Source of the DNA: Fibrobacter sp.
GTDB lineage: Bacteria > Fibrobacterota > Fibrobacteria > Fibrobacterales > Fibrobacteraceae
Reading direction: 5' to 3'
Length of the DNA: 64,000 bases
NCBI GenBank assembly: GCA_024398965.1
Contig: JAKSIF010000004.1
Span: 124,001-188,000, forward strand
Shown: piece after piece, positions 45,092-54,750 of the stretch
Numbering within the stretch: position 1 is the first letter of the stretch
Layout: the number at the start of each line of letters is the position of its first letter
Program-made: the position numbers and the translations under genes
The notes under the pieces: model-generated
What the model was told of the DNA's origin: nothing
Seen by the model: only the letters and a program-made list of their open reading frames with translations
Database searches by the model: none

Positions 45092-45439
45092 ACCATGAAT
45101 GTACGATATTTTTGCCGGAAACGAGCAGGAAGATTCAATCAGAAAATCAACTTTTTAGAGAAAATTGTCACTAATTTCACAAAAATTTTGATTTAGTAGC
45201 ATAAAATTTAATTTGTATGTACTCAATTTTTGCAAATTGACGTTTTTTATTAAACTTCTTCAAAAAAATTTGTCACCAAGCAGACCATTTTGCATTTTCA
45301 GTGGCAACAATTTTCGTTTTAAACGAACTTTTTGTTTAATTTATATGTAAAAATTGTCACTAAAAAGATGTTCTGTTTTCTTTGGTGACATAAAATTTGA
45401 AAAAAGGCCGATATGTAGACGGATTTCGAGGCAATCTCG
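45092..45439. repeat. AT-rich intergenic region with repeated TGTCAC motifs
   Basis: No coding frame. AATTGTCACTAA occurs at 45164-45175 and 45351-45362, a variant TTTGTCACCAA near 45269, and the reverse form TTGGTGACA near 45383. This could be the promoter/operator region of the SIR2 gene. Confidence 0.6.
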
Positions 45440-46195
45440 CTAGAAATAGAGGTTGCCGTCGGCAAGGGCCGTGATGGGGACGAGGCGCTTGCATACGGCG
45501 GAAGCCGCGATTTTGGTGGTATCGTCCGGAGTGGAGGGGCCCAACACAAAGGCCACGCCCGACAGGAAGTTCATCCACTGCTGCGGCGTGAACTTGAATC
45601 CACAGAAATGCTTTAGACACGGAACTATCCAGGCGTCATGACTGCAGAAAATGCCATAACGGGGCGGTTTCGGGAGGTTGAATTCTGCGTAGGAGGCAGG
45701 GTCATCCATCTTCTGAAGCATCATGCGGAACATCTCCTCGGCGCGGCCCGACAATGGATAGAATGCCGGATGCTCGCCTGCGGAAATCCACTGGCAGATA
45801 TTCGGATAGAAGTTCTCGTTGAGTGTCTTGAGGTATTCATCGTAATTTTGCACAAAGTAATCGCCCAGGCAATCCAGGATTTTTACCTCCGGCGCTGCGG
45901 GGGCGCCGGCGGACTCACGGCCCTGGCCGATCCGCTGGGCCGTTTCTACACAACGGCCCACAGGGCTACTGAAGTACACCGCGTCGTGATACACAGAGCC
46001 CGCCACACCAGGACCTATGGCAACACCCAGGTCGTAGCCCTGTTGGCGCCCCCGGTCCGTAAGGCCAACGTGGGCCCCGCTGTCTGTATCCGCGGGCGTT
46101 ATATGGCGGCGTTCGCCATGACGCAATAGCAGGATAACTCTTTCGTCGGGCTCAAGACTCCCGAAAAACTCAGACGCAGCAACATACTTGTTCAT
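45440..46195 (-). CDS. Histidine phosphatase superfamily protein
   Basis: 251 residues, no signal peptide. RHGER at about 26-30 is the phospho-His motif; LTDRGRQQG follows, SSPVGRCVETA supplies the phosphate-pocket Arg, and CSHDAW at about 190 the second His. Shape and spacing resemble the C-terminal domain of the collagen-like lipoprotein at 351-2462, suggesting a cytoplasmic paralogue. Substrate unknown. Confidence 0.8.
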   Translation of the reverse strand: MNKYVAASEFFGSLEPDERVILLLRHGERRHITPADTDSGAHVGLTDRGRQQGYDLGVAIGPGVAGSVYHDAVYFSSPVGRCVETAQRIGQGRESAGAPAAPEVKILDCLGDYFVQNYDEYLKTLNENFYPNICQWISAGEHPAFYPLSGRAEEMFRMMLQKMDDPASYAEFNLPKPPRYGIFCSHDAWIVPCLKHFCGFKFTPQQWMNFLSGVAFVLGPSTPDDTTKIAASAVCKRLVPITALADGNLYF

Positions 46196-46206
46196 GTCCG
46201 AAAGAA

Positions 46207-46232
46207 TAAAAAATCCCGGACTCGGTCCGGGA
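46207..46232 (-). terminator. Intrinsic terminator of the PAP2 gene
   Basis: TCCCGGAC and GTCCGGGA perfect arms with a 3-nt loop, then T6 on the minus strand. Confidence 0.88.
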
Positions 46233-46264
46233 ACGTTCCATTACATCTCACAGCTCAACGCCGG

Positions 46265-46837
46265 CTAGAACACCAGCATGGGCAGCAGGTCAGCAAGCAC
46301 CGGCGACAGGAAATGCCATATGGTGTGGGTAATGCCGAAGCAGACAATGCCAAGCAGGAATCCGCCGATAATATCGGTAAGCCAGTGCACTCCAAAGTAC
46401 ACGCGCAACAGCCCCCAGCTCATGGGGAACAAAAGCATGACCCAGCCATAGTAGGGCATTGCAGCAGTCATGGTCATGGCCACCGCAAAGTTGTTCATAG
46501 TGTGGCCACTGGGGAAACTGAATTCGTCCATGGGCGGCACATCAGGCTTGATGGAGTCAATCACCACGAAGGGACGGGGGCGCTTTACCGAAAGCTTGAT
46601 AAGCTCATAAAGGCCCAGGGTAATTCCAGTTACAATGGCAGCTTCCATCACCACCGGGATAAAGGCTCGCCAACCGATATGAATGAAAAGTACAATGGCA
46701 AAGATAATCCAAACGTAACCATCTCCCAGGCGCACATAGGAGCGCAGGAACTTCTTGGTCTTTTCGGAAAAGTGCCTATTCTTCCAATACCAATAGAGGG
46801 AGACACTTTCGTCAAATCTTTGGATTCTCTTAAACAT
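46265..46837 (-). CDS. PAP2-family membrane phosphatase
   Basis: 190 residues with five or six membrane helices. The three PAP2 motifs are KLSVKRPRP, FPSGH and the LRVYFGVHWLTD segment. The family removes phosphate from phosphatidate or undecaprenyl pyrophosphate at the outer face of the inner membrane. The substrate cannot be told from sequence. Confidence 0.88.
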   Translation of the reverse strand: MFKRIQRFDESVSLYWYWKNRHFSEKTKKFLRSYVRLGDGYVWIIFAIVLFIHIGWRAFIPVVMEAAIVTGITLGLYELIKLSVKRPRPFVVIDSIKPDVPPMDEFSFPSGHTMNNFAVAMTMTAAMPYYGWVMLLFPMSWGLLRVYFGVHWLTDIIGGFLLGIVCFGITHTIWHFLSPVLADLLPMLVF

Positions 46838-46996
46838 TGGGCCAAATTTACAAAATTTTGAGGAGGCTTTTTCCTAATTTTACGATAATATCGTCGAAGC
46901 AGGACCTGCCCAACACGAGTACTTTAGGTTTAGCCGAAGCCAACCGCCTTGCCCACTTCCTACTTCCAAGAGATTTTCATAATTATAGAGGTAAAA

Positions 46997-48175
46997 ATGC
47001 GTGTACTCGTTTTAAACTGCGGCAGCTCTTCTGTGAAGTTTGCCGTCATCGATACAAAGACCAAGGAATCCATTGCCAGCGGCCTCGTGGAAAACATCGG
47101 CGTTAACGGCCACACCAAGGCCAAGGGCCCTGAAGGCAAGATCGACTTCAACTTCGACTGCCCCACCCACGCCGAAGCTGTGGACCAGGTAAAGAAGTTC
47201 CTGGACGAACAGAAGCTCACCGACACCATCGAAGCCATCGGCCATCGCGTGGTGCACGGCGGTAAGTACATCAAGAGCGAAAAGGTGACCCAGGATGTGA
47301 TCGACTACATCCGTAGCATCGTCCTGTTCGCCCCGCTCCACGAACCTGCACACGCCACCGGTATGGAATGCGCCATGAAGTTCTTCCCGAGCCTCAAGGA
47401 CAAGCAGGTTGCCGTATTCGACACCGCCTTCCACCAGACCATGCCCCGTAAGGCATTCCTCTATGGCATCCCCTACAAGTTCTACGAATCCGACGCCATC
47501 CGCCGTTACGGTTTCCACGGCACCAGCCACCGCTTCGTCACAGCCGAAGCAGCCGCCATCCTCGGCAAGAAGCCGGAAGACTGCTGCCTCATTACCGCAC
47601 ACCTCGGTAACGGTTCCAGCTGCTCCGCCATTCTCAACGGCAAGTGCGCCGACACCACCATGGGCTTCACCCCGCTGGACGGCCTCATCATGGGCACCCG
47701 CTCCGGCTCCATCGACCCGGCAATTCTCTTCTACATCAGCAAGAAGTACGGCTACGACATCGACCGTCTCGACAAGATGGTGAACAAGGAATCCGGCCTT
47801 CTGGGTCTTTCCGGCTTAAGCAATGACATGCGTACCCTGACCCAGGCTGCAAGCGAAGGCCACGTCGGCGCACAGATTGCTCTTGAAACCTTCTGCTACA
47901 AGCTGGCCCGCGAAATCGGCGGCATCGCCATGGCACTGCCCCGCATCGACGCCCTGGTCTTTACCGGCGGCATCGGCGAAAACAGCATGCTGGTCCGCAA
48001 GACCGTGATGGAAAACCTGGCACTTCTCGGCTACCAGATCGACGAAGATCGCAACAACAAGAGCGGCAAGGAATCCGGCCACATCATCTCTAAGGACGGC
48101 ACTCCCGCTGCAATGGTCGTTGCAACCAACGAAGAACTGCTTATCGCCCTCGATACCGAAGAACTGGTAAAATAG
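46997..48175 (+). CDS. ackA: Acetate kinase AckA
   Basis: 392 residues from ATG 46997 with AGAGG 6 nt upstream; a longer frame from 46949 is not supported. Motifs VLNCGSSSVKF, YGFHGTSHRFV, HLGNGSS, FTPLDGLIMGTRSGSIDP and FTGGIGENS are all present. It makes ATP and acetate from acetyl phosphate, fitting a fermenter that excretes acetate and succinate. No pta gene is adjacent. Confidence 0.96.
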   Translation: MRVLVLNCGSSSVKFAVIDTKTKESIASGLVENIGVNGHTKAKGPEGKIDFNFDCPTHAEAVDQVKKFLDEQKLTDTIEAIGHRVVHGGKYIKSEKVTQDVIDYIRSIVLFAPLHEPAHATGMECAMKFFPSLKDKQVAVFDTAFHQTMPRKAFLYGIPYKFYESDAIRRYGFHGTSHRFVTAEAAAILGKKPEDCCLITAHLGNGSSCSAILNGKCADTTMGFTPLDGLIMGTRSGSIDPAILFYISKKYGYDIDRLDKMVNKESGLLGLSGLSNDMRTLTQAASEGHVGAQIALETFCYKLAREIGGIAMALPRIDALVFTGGIGENSMLVRKTVMENLALLGYQIDEDRNNKSGKESGHIISKDGTPAAMVVATNEELLIALDTEELVK

Positions 48176-48200
48176 GTTAAAGGATTCTAGCTCGCTGGCC

Positions 48201-48293
48201 GGTAAAACGTTTTACCATTAGTTAACGATTTCGTTAACCAATGATTGCGTTTTTGGCGTTTTCTCAAAGGTATTAGTTAACGTTTTCGTTAAC
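48201..48293. repeat. Three perfect or near-perfect palindromes downstream of ackA
   Basis: GGTAAAACGTTTTACC (48201-48216), GTTAACGATTTCGTTAAC (48221-48238) and GTTAACGTTTTCGTTAAC (48276-48293). The last two share the arms GTTAACG/CGTTAAC. They lie between convergent genes, so they are not obvious promoters. Confidence 0.8.
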
Positions 48294-48324
48294 AAGCGAT
48301 TGAGACTAAATAACAGATGGATCT

Positions 48325-48358
48325 AAAAAAAGAGGCTCCCCCGCGGGAGTCTCTTTTT
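48325..48358. terminator. Bidirectional intrinsic terminator
   Basis: AGAGGCTCCC and GGGAGTCTCT arms flanked by A-run and T-run on either side, between ackA and the convergent surface-protein gene. Confidence 0.88.
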
Positions 48359-48394
48359 AGTTGTTGATCCGGAGCATTCCGGTTCAACTTTCAA

Positions 48395-51106
48395 TTACTT
48401 GATGGTGAAGGTCTGGTTGTTCACACGGAGAACCTTGCGGCCCTGGAAGCTGTCTGCAGCGGCGCGGACTTCGTCGGCGCTTACCGGCAGGCGGCGCTTC
48501 CACATAACGCGGCCCTGAACATCCATCATTACTGCTGCACCGCGGTTAGCCATAATGGCCTGCTGCCAGCCCATCTTGGGAGATGCGACAACCGGGCGGA
48601 TTGCGTTGGTGGTATCTCTCGGATCGTCACCCACAATCAGGATCAGCTTTGCAGTTGCATAGGTGGTAGCGTCGGTGCCCTTCACGCTGAAGGCCATGAT
48701 GTAGTTTTCCAGCAAGATGGCGTCGGCCTTCGGGACGATGCTAATCATGTTGTCCTTGACGGTCCATTCAAGAGCTTCGTCGGCATTCTTGGTAGCAGAC
48801 ACTTCGAAGGTCAAGGTGTCGCCATCCGGATCCATGATTACGTCGTACAGGTCTACATCCAGACTCCAGTCTTCAGTACCCACATAGATGGTATCGTTAA
48901 GAGCAACGGGCTTGTCGTTGGTGCAAGCAATCACAGCCGGGATTTCAAGATCGGTAGATGCGCCCTGAGTATCGGTTGCGGTAACAATAACCTTAGCTTC
49001 ACCGCAAGCGTTACGTACGGACTTCACAAGGATTGCGCCAGAGGACATGGAGGGAGCCAGCAGGCTGTCGTCGCTGCGGACAGTAATCTTGAGGTCGGCT
49101 GCCTTGTCGGAATCGTCGACGAACCAGCTAAGGACATCCAGCTTGGCGAACTTCTTGATGGTGGTAAAGTCTTCGGTGAGGGCAGAGAGGCTGTTACCAA
49201 GGGTGTCGAGGATTTCAGCCACAATCTCGGGAGCGTGGTTCTTGTAAAGAACAGTCAGGATGACTTCGACAGTGTCGGAAGCATCGCCCACAGCGTTGGC
49301 GTTGTAGTAGGTGAAGGAATCTTCGCCTTCGTAGCCAGCTTCGGATTCATAGGTAAAGGAGCCATCCACCTTGAATTCAAGGGTACCGTGCTTAACGTCG
49401 TCTACGACGGCAGCACCCAGAACGGACGCGCCATCGGGATTGTAGTCGTTAGCAAGAACGCCCTTCTTGGCATCGATAACATTGAGAGAATCCTGGATAA
49501 CCTTGTAGGCATCGGCAACGGCAACCGGATTGTCCTTGACCGGAACAACATTCAGGAAGACACTGACGCTTACAGTATCTTTACCTTCGGCTGCATAGAG
49601 GATCACTTCGGCAAGGCCGGAGGCATCGGCAACCGGAGCCACCTGGATTACATAGCTGCTAGCGAGCTTGACATAGTCCAGAGTAACAACCTTGTCGCCC
49701 TTGAGCTTTGCGCCTATGGTCAGGTTGGCTTCGCCGTCGGGGTCGCTAAACACAACACCTGCGGTAGGAATCTTGATAGCAATTTCTTCGAAGTCTTCAA
49801 GGAGCGGGATGGTATCACCGATAGCAGCAGCTTCGCCGCCAACCGTGATAGCAGGATCAACGACTTCAACCACAGCCGGGTCGTCGACGTTGTTCACCTT
49901 GATGGTAACGGTAGCCGGAGCACTTTCCTTGGTACCGCCAACTTCAACAACAGTATAGGTGAAGGAATCTTCGCCGTAGAAGTCCTTTTCGGGAGTGTAG
50001 GTAAAGGTACCCAGGTCGGTATCGAATGCAAGTACGCCGTGTTCCACATCGCCAACAGTGCCAATCACAAACTCGTCGCCGTCGGCATCGTAGTCGTTGG
50101 CCAGCACGCTATTCTTTACAGCAACCTTGAGAGCAACCTCTTCGTCGGTCTCGTAGGAATCGTTAACGGCAACCGGAGCATTTTCGCGGTCGATAGCGTC
50201 AACAGTCAGAGTATAGGAGGCGGTCTTCTTGGTGGGGTCGGTTGCGGTAATGCTTACGACTGCACCGTTCTTGGGGTTGGGGGTTGTCACCAGCTTGATG
50301 ACACTGTTCTGATTGAAAACGGTATCGGTACCGGCAAGAGCCACAGCCTTGACGCCGTCGTTCACGATCTTCACGGTAATCTTCAGATCGTCGCCATCCT
50401 CGTCGGTGAACATCTTGCTCATGTCCAGCTTGAGGGTATCGCCTTCGTTAAGGGTTTCAGAGCCTTCGCCGGAGGTATAGGGAGCGACCAGTTCCGGAGC
50501 GTGGGTCACGCATTCGTCGGCCAGAATGAAGCTTGCAATCTGAACTTCGTTGGTGCCAGCATCCACAGTGGCGTGGGTGTTCTTGAAGCCAATCTGAACG
50601 CCGGTCTGCTTGGTAGCATTCCATGCCACGGTAGTGGTGGACTTCCAGCCCTGAGTCAGTTCAGAGAAGGCGATGAAGGTCTTGCGGAATCCGGTTGCAG
50701 CCGGGATTTCCATGCCATAGTAGTTGTCGTCGGTAATGGTAGACTGCTTGAAGTCTACGCGGAAAGGCATTTCGGCCTTGTAGGTCATGCAAACGCCCTT
50801 ATAGGCAGACAGGCTGATGGGAGTATCCTTACAGGAGGAATAGTCCGCATTGCAGGTCTGTTCCCAGCCAATGCCATAGCCGGCGCCATTGCTAGTCTTG
50901 CCAGCCTTGGCAGTAAAGTCGATAACGACAGCGCCGTTCACATTGGTAGTATCGATGGCGGCACCAGTACCGTACTTGAAGGTAAAGGAGTAGGCAGGAG
51001 CCTTGTCAACCTTTACGCCGTCTTCGTTGGTCCACACCACGGCAGTGGCTGCGGATGCATAACTGGCAAGTAAACCGAATGCCAGGGTAGCAAATTTCTT
51101 AATCAT
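48395..51106 (-). CDS. Large secreted Ig/cadherin-like repeat protein
   Basis: 903 residues. Signal peptide 1-19. Residues about 20-205 form a carbohydrate-binding-like domain (GVCMTYKAEMPFRVDF, TQGWKSTT) of the type found in the 299-aa protein. Residues about 210-830 hold Ig/cadherin-like repeats with acidic DxDGD loops (DEDGDDL, NDYDADGDEF, DPDGDTLTF) and VLANDYD motifs as in VCBS/tandem-95 adhesins; Ca binding is likely. The final 70 residues (MMDVQGRVMWKRR) resemble a sorting tail. Probably a surface adhesin. Single gene. Confidence 0.75.
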   Translation of the reverse strand: MIKKFATLAFGLLASYASAATAVVWTNEDGVKVDKAPAYSFTFKYGTGAAIDTTNVNGAVVIDFTAKAGKTSNGAGYGIGWEQTCNADYSSCKDTPISLSAYKGVCMTYKAEMPFRVDFKQSTITDDNYYGMEIPAATGFRKTFIAFSELTQGWKSTTTVAWNATKQTGVQIGFKNTHATVDAGTNEVQIASFILADECVTHAPELVAPYTSGEGSETLNEGDTLKLDMSKMFTDEDGDDLKITVKIVNDGVKAVALAGTDTVFNQNSVIKLVTTPNPKNGAVVSITATDPTKKTASYTLTVDAIDRENAPVAVNDSYETDEEVALKVAVKNSVLANDYDADGDEFVIGTVGDVEHGVLAFDTDLGTFTYTPEKDFYGEDSFTYTVVEVGGTKESAPATVTIKVNNVDDPAVVEVVDPAITVGGEAAAIGDTIPLLEDFEEIAIKIPTAGVVFSDPDGEANLTIGAKLKGDKVVTLDYVKLASSYVIQVAPVADASGLAEVILYAAEGKDTVSVSVFLNVVPVKDNPVAVADAYKVIQDSLNVIDAKKGVLANDYNPDGASVLGAAVVDDVKHGTLEFKVDGSFTYESEAGYEGEDSFTYYNANAVGDASDTVEVILTVLYKNHAPEIVAEILDTLGNSLSALTEDFTTIKKFAKLDVLSWFVDDSDKAADLKITVRSDDSLLAPSMSSGAILVKSVRNACGEAKVIVTATDTQGASTDLEIPAVIACTNDKPVALNDTIYVGTEDWSLDVDLYDVIMDPDGDTLTFEVSATKNADEALEWTVKDNMISIVPKADAILLENYIMAFSVKGTDATTYATAKLILIVGDDPRDTTNAIRPVVASPKMGWQQAIMANRGAAVMMDVQGRVMWKRRLPVSADEVRAAADSFQGRKVLRVNNQTFTIK

Positions 51107-51195
51107 ATAGGCCTCTCTTTCCTAATCCCAGGATTATATAAGATAATTATAATAAAAGCCTTATATAAAAAGCAAGGGGGGCTCAAGACCTCCCT

Positions 51196-51246
51196 CTCAA
51201 AGATGGGGCAAAATAGCCCCTATTTTCGCCCCTTTTTTGAGAGGGG
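51196..51246 (-). terminator. Intrinsic terminator of uup
   Basis: CCCTCTCAAA and TTTGAGAGGG arms with an inner GGGGC-type hairpin. It lies just after the stop. Confidence 0.6.
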
Positions 51247-51252
51247 CGGAAA

Positions 51253-53133
51253 TTATCCCAAGGAATCCAGCTCCTCGTAGCGTTCGTACGCCTTTTCGAG
51301 GGCCGCCTCGCGGTCCGAGATCTCCTTCTGGAGCTCTACAATACGGGCGGCGTTCGTAAATACCTCCGGCTTGGAGAGCTCCGTCTGACGTTCAGCGATC
51401 TCGGATTCAAGCTGTTCGATCTTTTCGGGGAGGGCGGCGTATTCGCGCTCCTCGTTATAGCTGCGCTTCTTTTTCTTGACAGGAGCGGCGCCCGGGGCGG
51501 AATCCGAGTTCGCAGCGGAAGAGACGCTACCCGCGGAACGGGCCTGGGAAGCGGCAGCCTTTTCGGCGGCAAGCCTGGCGGCGTTAGCGGCTTCCTTGTC
51601 TCGCATCTTCTTGTTGGCCTCATAGTCACTGTAACCGCCCACGGCCTCGAAGATGTTACCATCCTCCTCGATGGCTAAAATGCCTGTGGCCACAGAGTCA
51701 AGGAAGGCGCGGTCGTGACTTACGGTAAGAACGGTACCCTTGTACTCCGCCAAAAGTTCCGCCAACAAATCCAAGGTTTCCATATCCAGATCGTTGGTCG
51801 GTTCGTCAAGAACCAAGACGTTACTGGGATGGCTGAAGAGGCATGCCAAAAGCAGGCGGTTTCGTTCACCGCCCGACAAGGCGCTGATCGGCCCGCGCGC
51901 CCTATCCGCAGAAAAAAGGAAATCTTGCAGATAACTTAACACATGGCGCTTGACGCCGTTCAAGGTAATATAAGCCTGGCCGTCGCCGATGTTTTCGATA
52001 AGGCTCTTGTCTTCGCGCAGGCGGGTACGCATCTGGTCGAAGTAGGCAATCTCCAGGTTGGAACCCAGGCGAACCTCGCCAGCCTCGGGCTTGAGCTCCC
52101 CAAGGATCAGCTTAAGCAAGGTTGTCTTGCCGGAACCGTTGGGGCCCACAATGCCAATGCGGTCACCGCGGCTCACCTCGGTAGAAAAATCATTGATCAG
52201 CGGGGCGCCATCGTAACTGTAGGTAACGCCGGTAAGGCGGGCCACCATGCGGCCGGAACGTTCCGCCTCCGTAATCTGCATGTTCACATTGCCGGTACGC
52301 ACGCGACGTTCCGCACGTTCCTGGCGCATCTTGATAAGAGCGCGGACGCGGCCCTCGTTACGGGTACGTCGGGCCTGTATGCCCTTGCGGATCCACACTT
52401 CCTCTTCGGCGAGGCGCTTGTCGAAGAGGGCGTTGGCCTTTTCTTCTTCGGCCAGGGCCTGGTCGCGGAACTGCACGAACTTGTCGTAAGGAAAATCCCA
52501 ACTGCGAACACGGCCGCGGTCCAGTTCAAAAATACGGTTGGCCACGCGACGCACAAAGGCGCGGTCATGGCTCACGAACATCACTGCACAATTCAGGCGG
52601 GTAACGATACCCTCCAGCCACTGGATAGCGGGAATGTCGAGATGGTTGGTAGGTTCGTCCAGCAAAAGCAGGTCCGGGTCCTCGGCCACGGCGCGGGCAA
52701 AAAGCACGCGGCGCTTCTGGCCACCGCTCAAGCTATCGTAGGGCGCGTCCGCATCAATCCCCGTCTTGCCAAGGATCGCCTCGGCAGCGGAATCATGATG
52801 GCCATCTTCGCCGGAGCCGTCTACAGCGCCAGTCCATCCGGCAGAACTTCCGGCGGCAACCTTCCCCATCACGATATCGCGGACCGTACCGTCGATATGG
52901 GCGGGAATCTCCTGGATCATGCGGCTCACGCGAAGGCCTGTCCGCTTGACCACATCGCCGGAATTGTACTCCATCTCGCCTGTCAGAACCTTGAGAAGCG
53001 TCGACTTTCCCTCGCCATTGCGGCCCACCAGGCAAATGCGGTCACCGGCCTCGATGTCAAAGGAAACGTTGTCCAACAGCGGGGCAGACCCGCCAAGACG
53101 CAAAAGAATGTTCTGTGCAGATAAAATTGGCAT
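51253..53133 (-). CDS. uup: ABC-F ATPase Uup
   Basis: 626 residues with two ABC domains: Walker A GRNGEGKST and GPNGSGKTT, signatures LSGGQKRR and LSGGERNR, Walker B LLLLDEPTNHLD and VLVLDEPTNDLD. An inter-domain linker rich in Arg/Glu follows the first. A Ser/Ala-rich spacer and C-terminal coiled coil (about 555-626) match Uup rather than EttA. Such proteins act on stalled ribosomes or branched DNA intermediates. No membrane domain. Confidence 0.9.
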   Translation of the reverse strand: MPILSAQNILLRLGGSAPLLDNVSFDIEAGDRICLVGRNGEGKSTLLKVLTGEMEYNSGDVVKRTGLRVSRMIQEIPAHIDGTVRDIVMGKVAAGSSAGWTGAVDGSGEDGHHDSAAEAILGKTGIDADAPYDSLSGGQKRRVLFARAVAEDPDLLLLDEPTNHLDIPAIQWLEGIVTRLNCAVMFVSHDRAFVRRVANRIFELDRGRVRSWDFPYDKFVQFRDQALAEEEKANALFDKRLAEEEVWIRKGIQARRTRNEGRVRALIKMRQERAERRVRTGNVNMQITEAERSGRMVARLTGVTYSYDGAPLINDFSTEVSRGDRIGIVGPNGSGKTTLLKLILGELKPEAGEVRLGSNLEIAYFDQMRTRLREDKSLIENIGDGQAYITLNGVKRHVLSYLQDFLFSADRARGPISALSGGERNRLLLACLFSHPSNVLVLDEPTNDLDMETLDLLAELLAEYKGTVLTVSHDRAFLDSVATGILAIEEDGNIFEAVGGYSDYEANKKMRDKEAANAARLAAEKAAASQARSAGSVSSAANSDSAPGAAPVKKKKRSYNEEREYAALPEKIEQLESEIAERQTELSKPEVFTNAARIVELQKEISDREAALEKAYERYEELDSLG

Positions 53134-53165
53134 GAAACAAATTTAAAAAATCAAAACGCCCTAGC

Positions 53166-54675
53166 CTATTTAAAGCTGCCTATGTACATAACATTGAAAT
53201 CGCCCGACGAGCCACTAGAAGACTGAATCTTGAATCGAACCGTCGCAAGCTGAGCCGCAACCTCGGGACCAGTCATTCTACCGCGGCCCCCATCCGGCCT
53301 GCTTAAACTTATCCCATTCAAAGCACCTTACGGCAACATCATTTGAACCTACTTTAGACAAGGTGACAAATGGAATATCATAGCCCAGCGTTTTTTCAAC
53401 CTCATCTGTCGGCACTATTTCCAAAAAGGCAACAGCAGTAGACTTGTACGCAATACATAAACCTCCCCACAGAGATGCATCAGCAGCCTCAACGCGATTA
53501 TCATAATCAACGCCGGCAACATTGAATGCCACACCGACCATTGGATTGTAGTCCAAGAAACCTTTGTCCAGCACGAAAGTACCGCAAATTCCCCCGCAAT
53601 AATCAATAACCGGATCAAAGGCTTCGTCAGAATATTCATTGCCACGTTCAACAGGCCATACAATCTTGGACGCGCCACCATCAACAGCATCGTCATAAAC
53701 ATACCAGTATCCCGATGTTTCTGTACCGCAATCGAGGTCCGTATCAATCTGGTATACGGCATCAGAACCAAGCCAGCTGAGGTAACTTCCGCCAGTTAGT
53801 TTTCCGATGAAAGATTGATCGATCACCATCGAGGAACTAGAACTTTCCAAACTGGGGGAACCGCCGGAAATGATTTCATCCGGATTTACACCGATGGACC
53901 TTACGACAAAGTTTCCGCGAACTCCATCCATGCCCTGGATCTTGAACTTGACCTTGACAAGCACAGCGGCGGCATCCTTGCCCGACATACGGACCTTGCT
54001 CCAACCATACTGGCGGAACTTATCCCATGTAAAGCAGGCGGTTTCGCCCTTTGAAATAGGAAGAACCACATTGGGCAAGTCATAATCCACCCACTTGTCT
54101 CCACTAGCACCCAGGCCAAGTTCCATTGTCAGATTTACATCGGACTGGTAATCAATGCAAAGGCCCTTCCAGGCAACGACATCCATCGGCACGTCGCCGG
54201 ATTCGGAAGCACCTGCCACAGCGACTTCAGCACCAACATAGGCTTCATAGCTTGCCTTACCACGTACCAAAGAAAAGTTCAGGCAAAAACCATCGCAAGC
54301 CTCCACCACCTTGTTGATAAAGCCAATGCTCTCGGGCACAGGCCACTGGAGAACAGAGGCGCCACCGTCTACGGCATCTGTATAGTAGCTCCAGATGTCT
54401 GCATCCGAATAGCTAAAACCCGGCTGACGCGCGAACTTGTAGCCCCCATTGGCACACCAAATGGAATTAGGCAGGCATTCTACCGACGACTTTGCAGAAG
54501 ACGAGCTGGAGACAGAACCACTGGGAGATGAACCGTTGACCGAACCATCATCGGCCACCTCGGTACAGCGGGGATTGCCCGCATCGCAACCCTGCATAGA
54601 TTCTAAGGTATCGGAACAGCCCGAAAAATAGAACAGAGACGCAGCAACGCCAAGCAGAGACAAATATCGCATCAT
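53166..54675 (-). pseudogene. Two-domain carbohydrate-binding-like lipoprotein, frameshifted near its end
   Basis: Lipobox FSGC and a Ser linker precede two domains homologous to the 299-aa protein at 9674 (GASVLQWPVPESIGF and GASKIVWPVERGNEY). In the annotated frame it stops at 53278 after FKQAGWGPR. The next frame continues GRMTGPEVAAQL, VRFKIQSSSG, GDFNVMYIGSFK to a TAG at 53166-53168, matching the homologue. The two frames join if one G is removed from the five-G run (53287-53291 on the plus strand as C5). Phase variation, decay and sequencing error are all possible. Two start codons (ATGATG) are possible. Confidence 0.85.
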
Positions 54676-54720
54676 GCTAGGTAAAGTAACTTATTTTTAT
54701 CAAAAAGCAAACGCACGGAC

Positions 54721-54750
54721 AAAAAAGATCCGCCGTGGTCCGCTCTTATC
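54721..54750 (-). repeat. Element copy A, 5'-truncated
   Basis: On the minus strand it reads TAAGAGCGGACCACGG, then a T6 tract, like the 3' half of the full copies. The TAA is the stop codon of the RhuM gene, so the gene joins the element at its loop position. Confidence 0.7.

Noticed and set aside
53166-54675. Programmed frameshifting in the G5 run
   Set aside because: No stimulatory hairpin or pseudoknot is evident, and three other genes nearby have the same kind of one-base excess, so decay or error is simpler.
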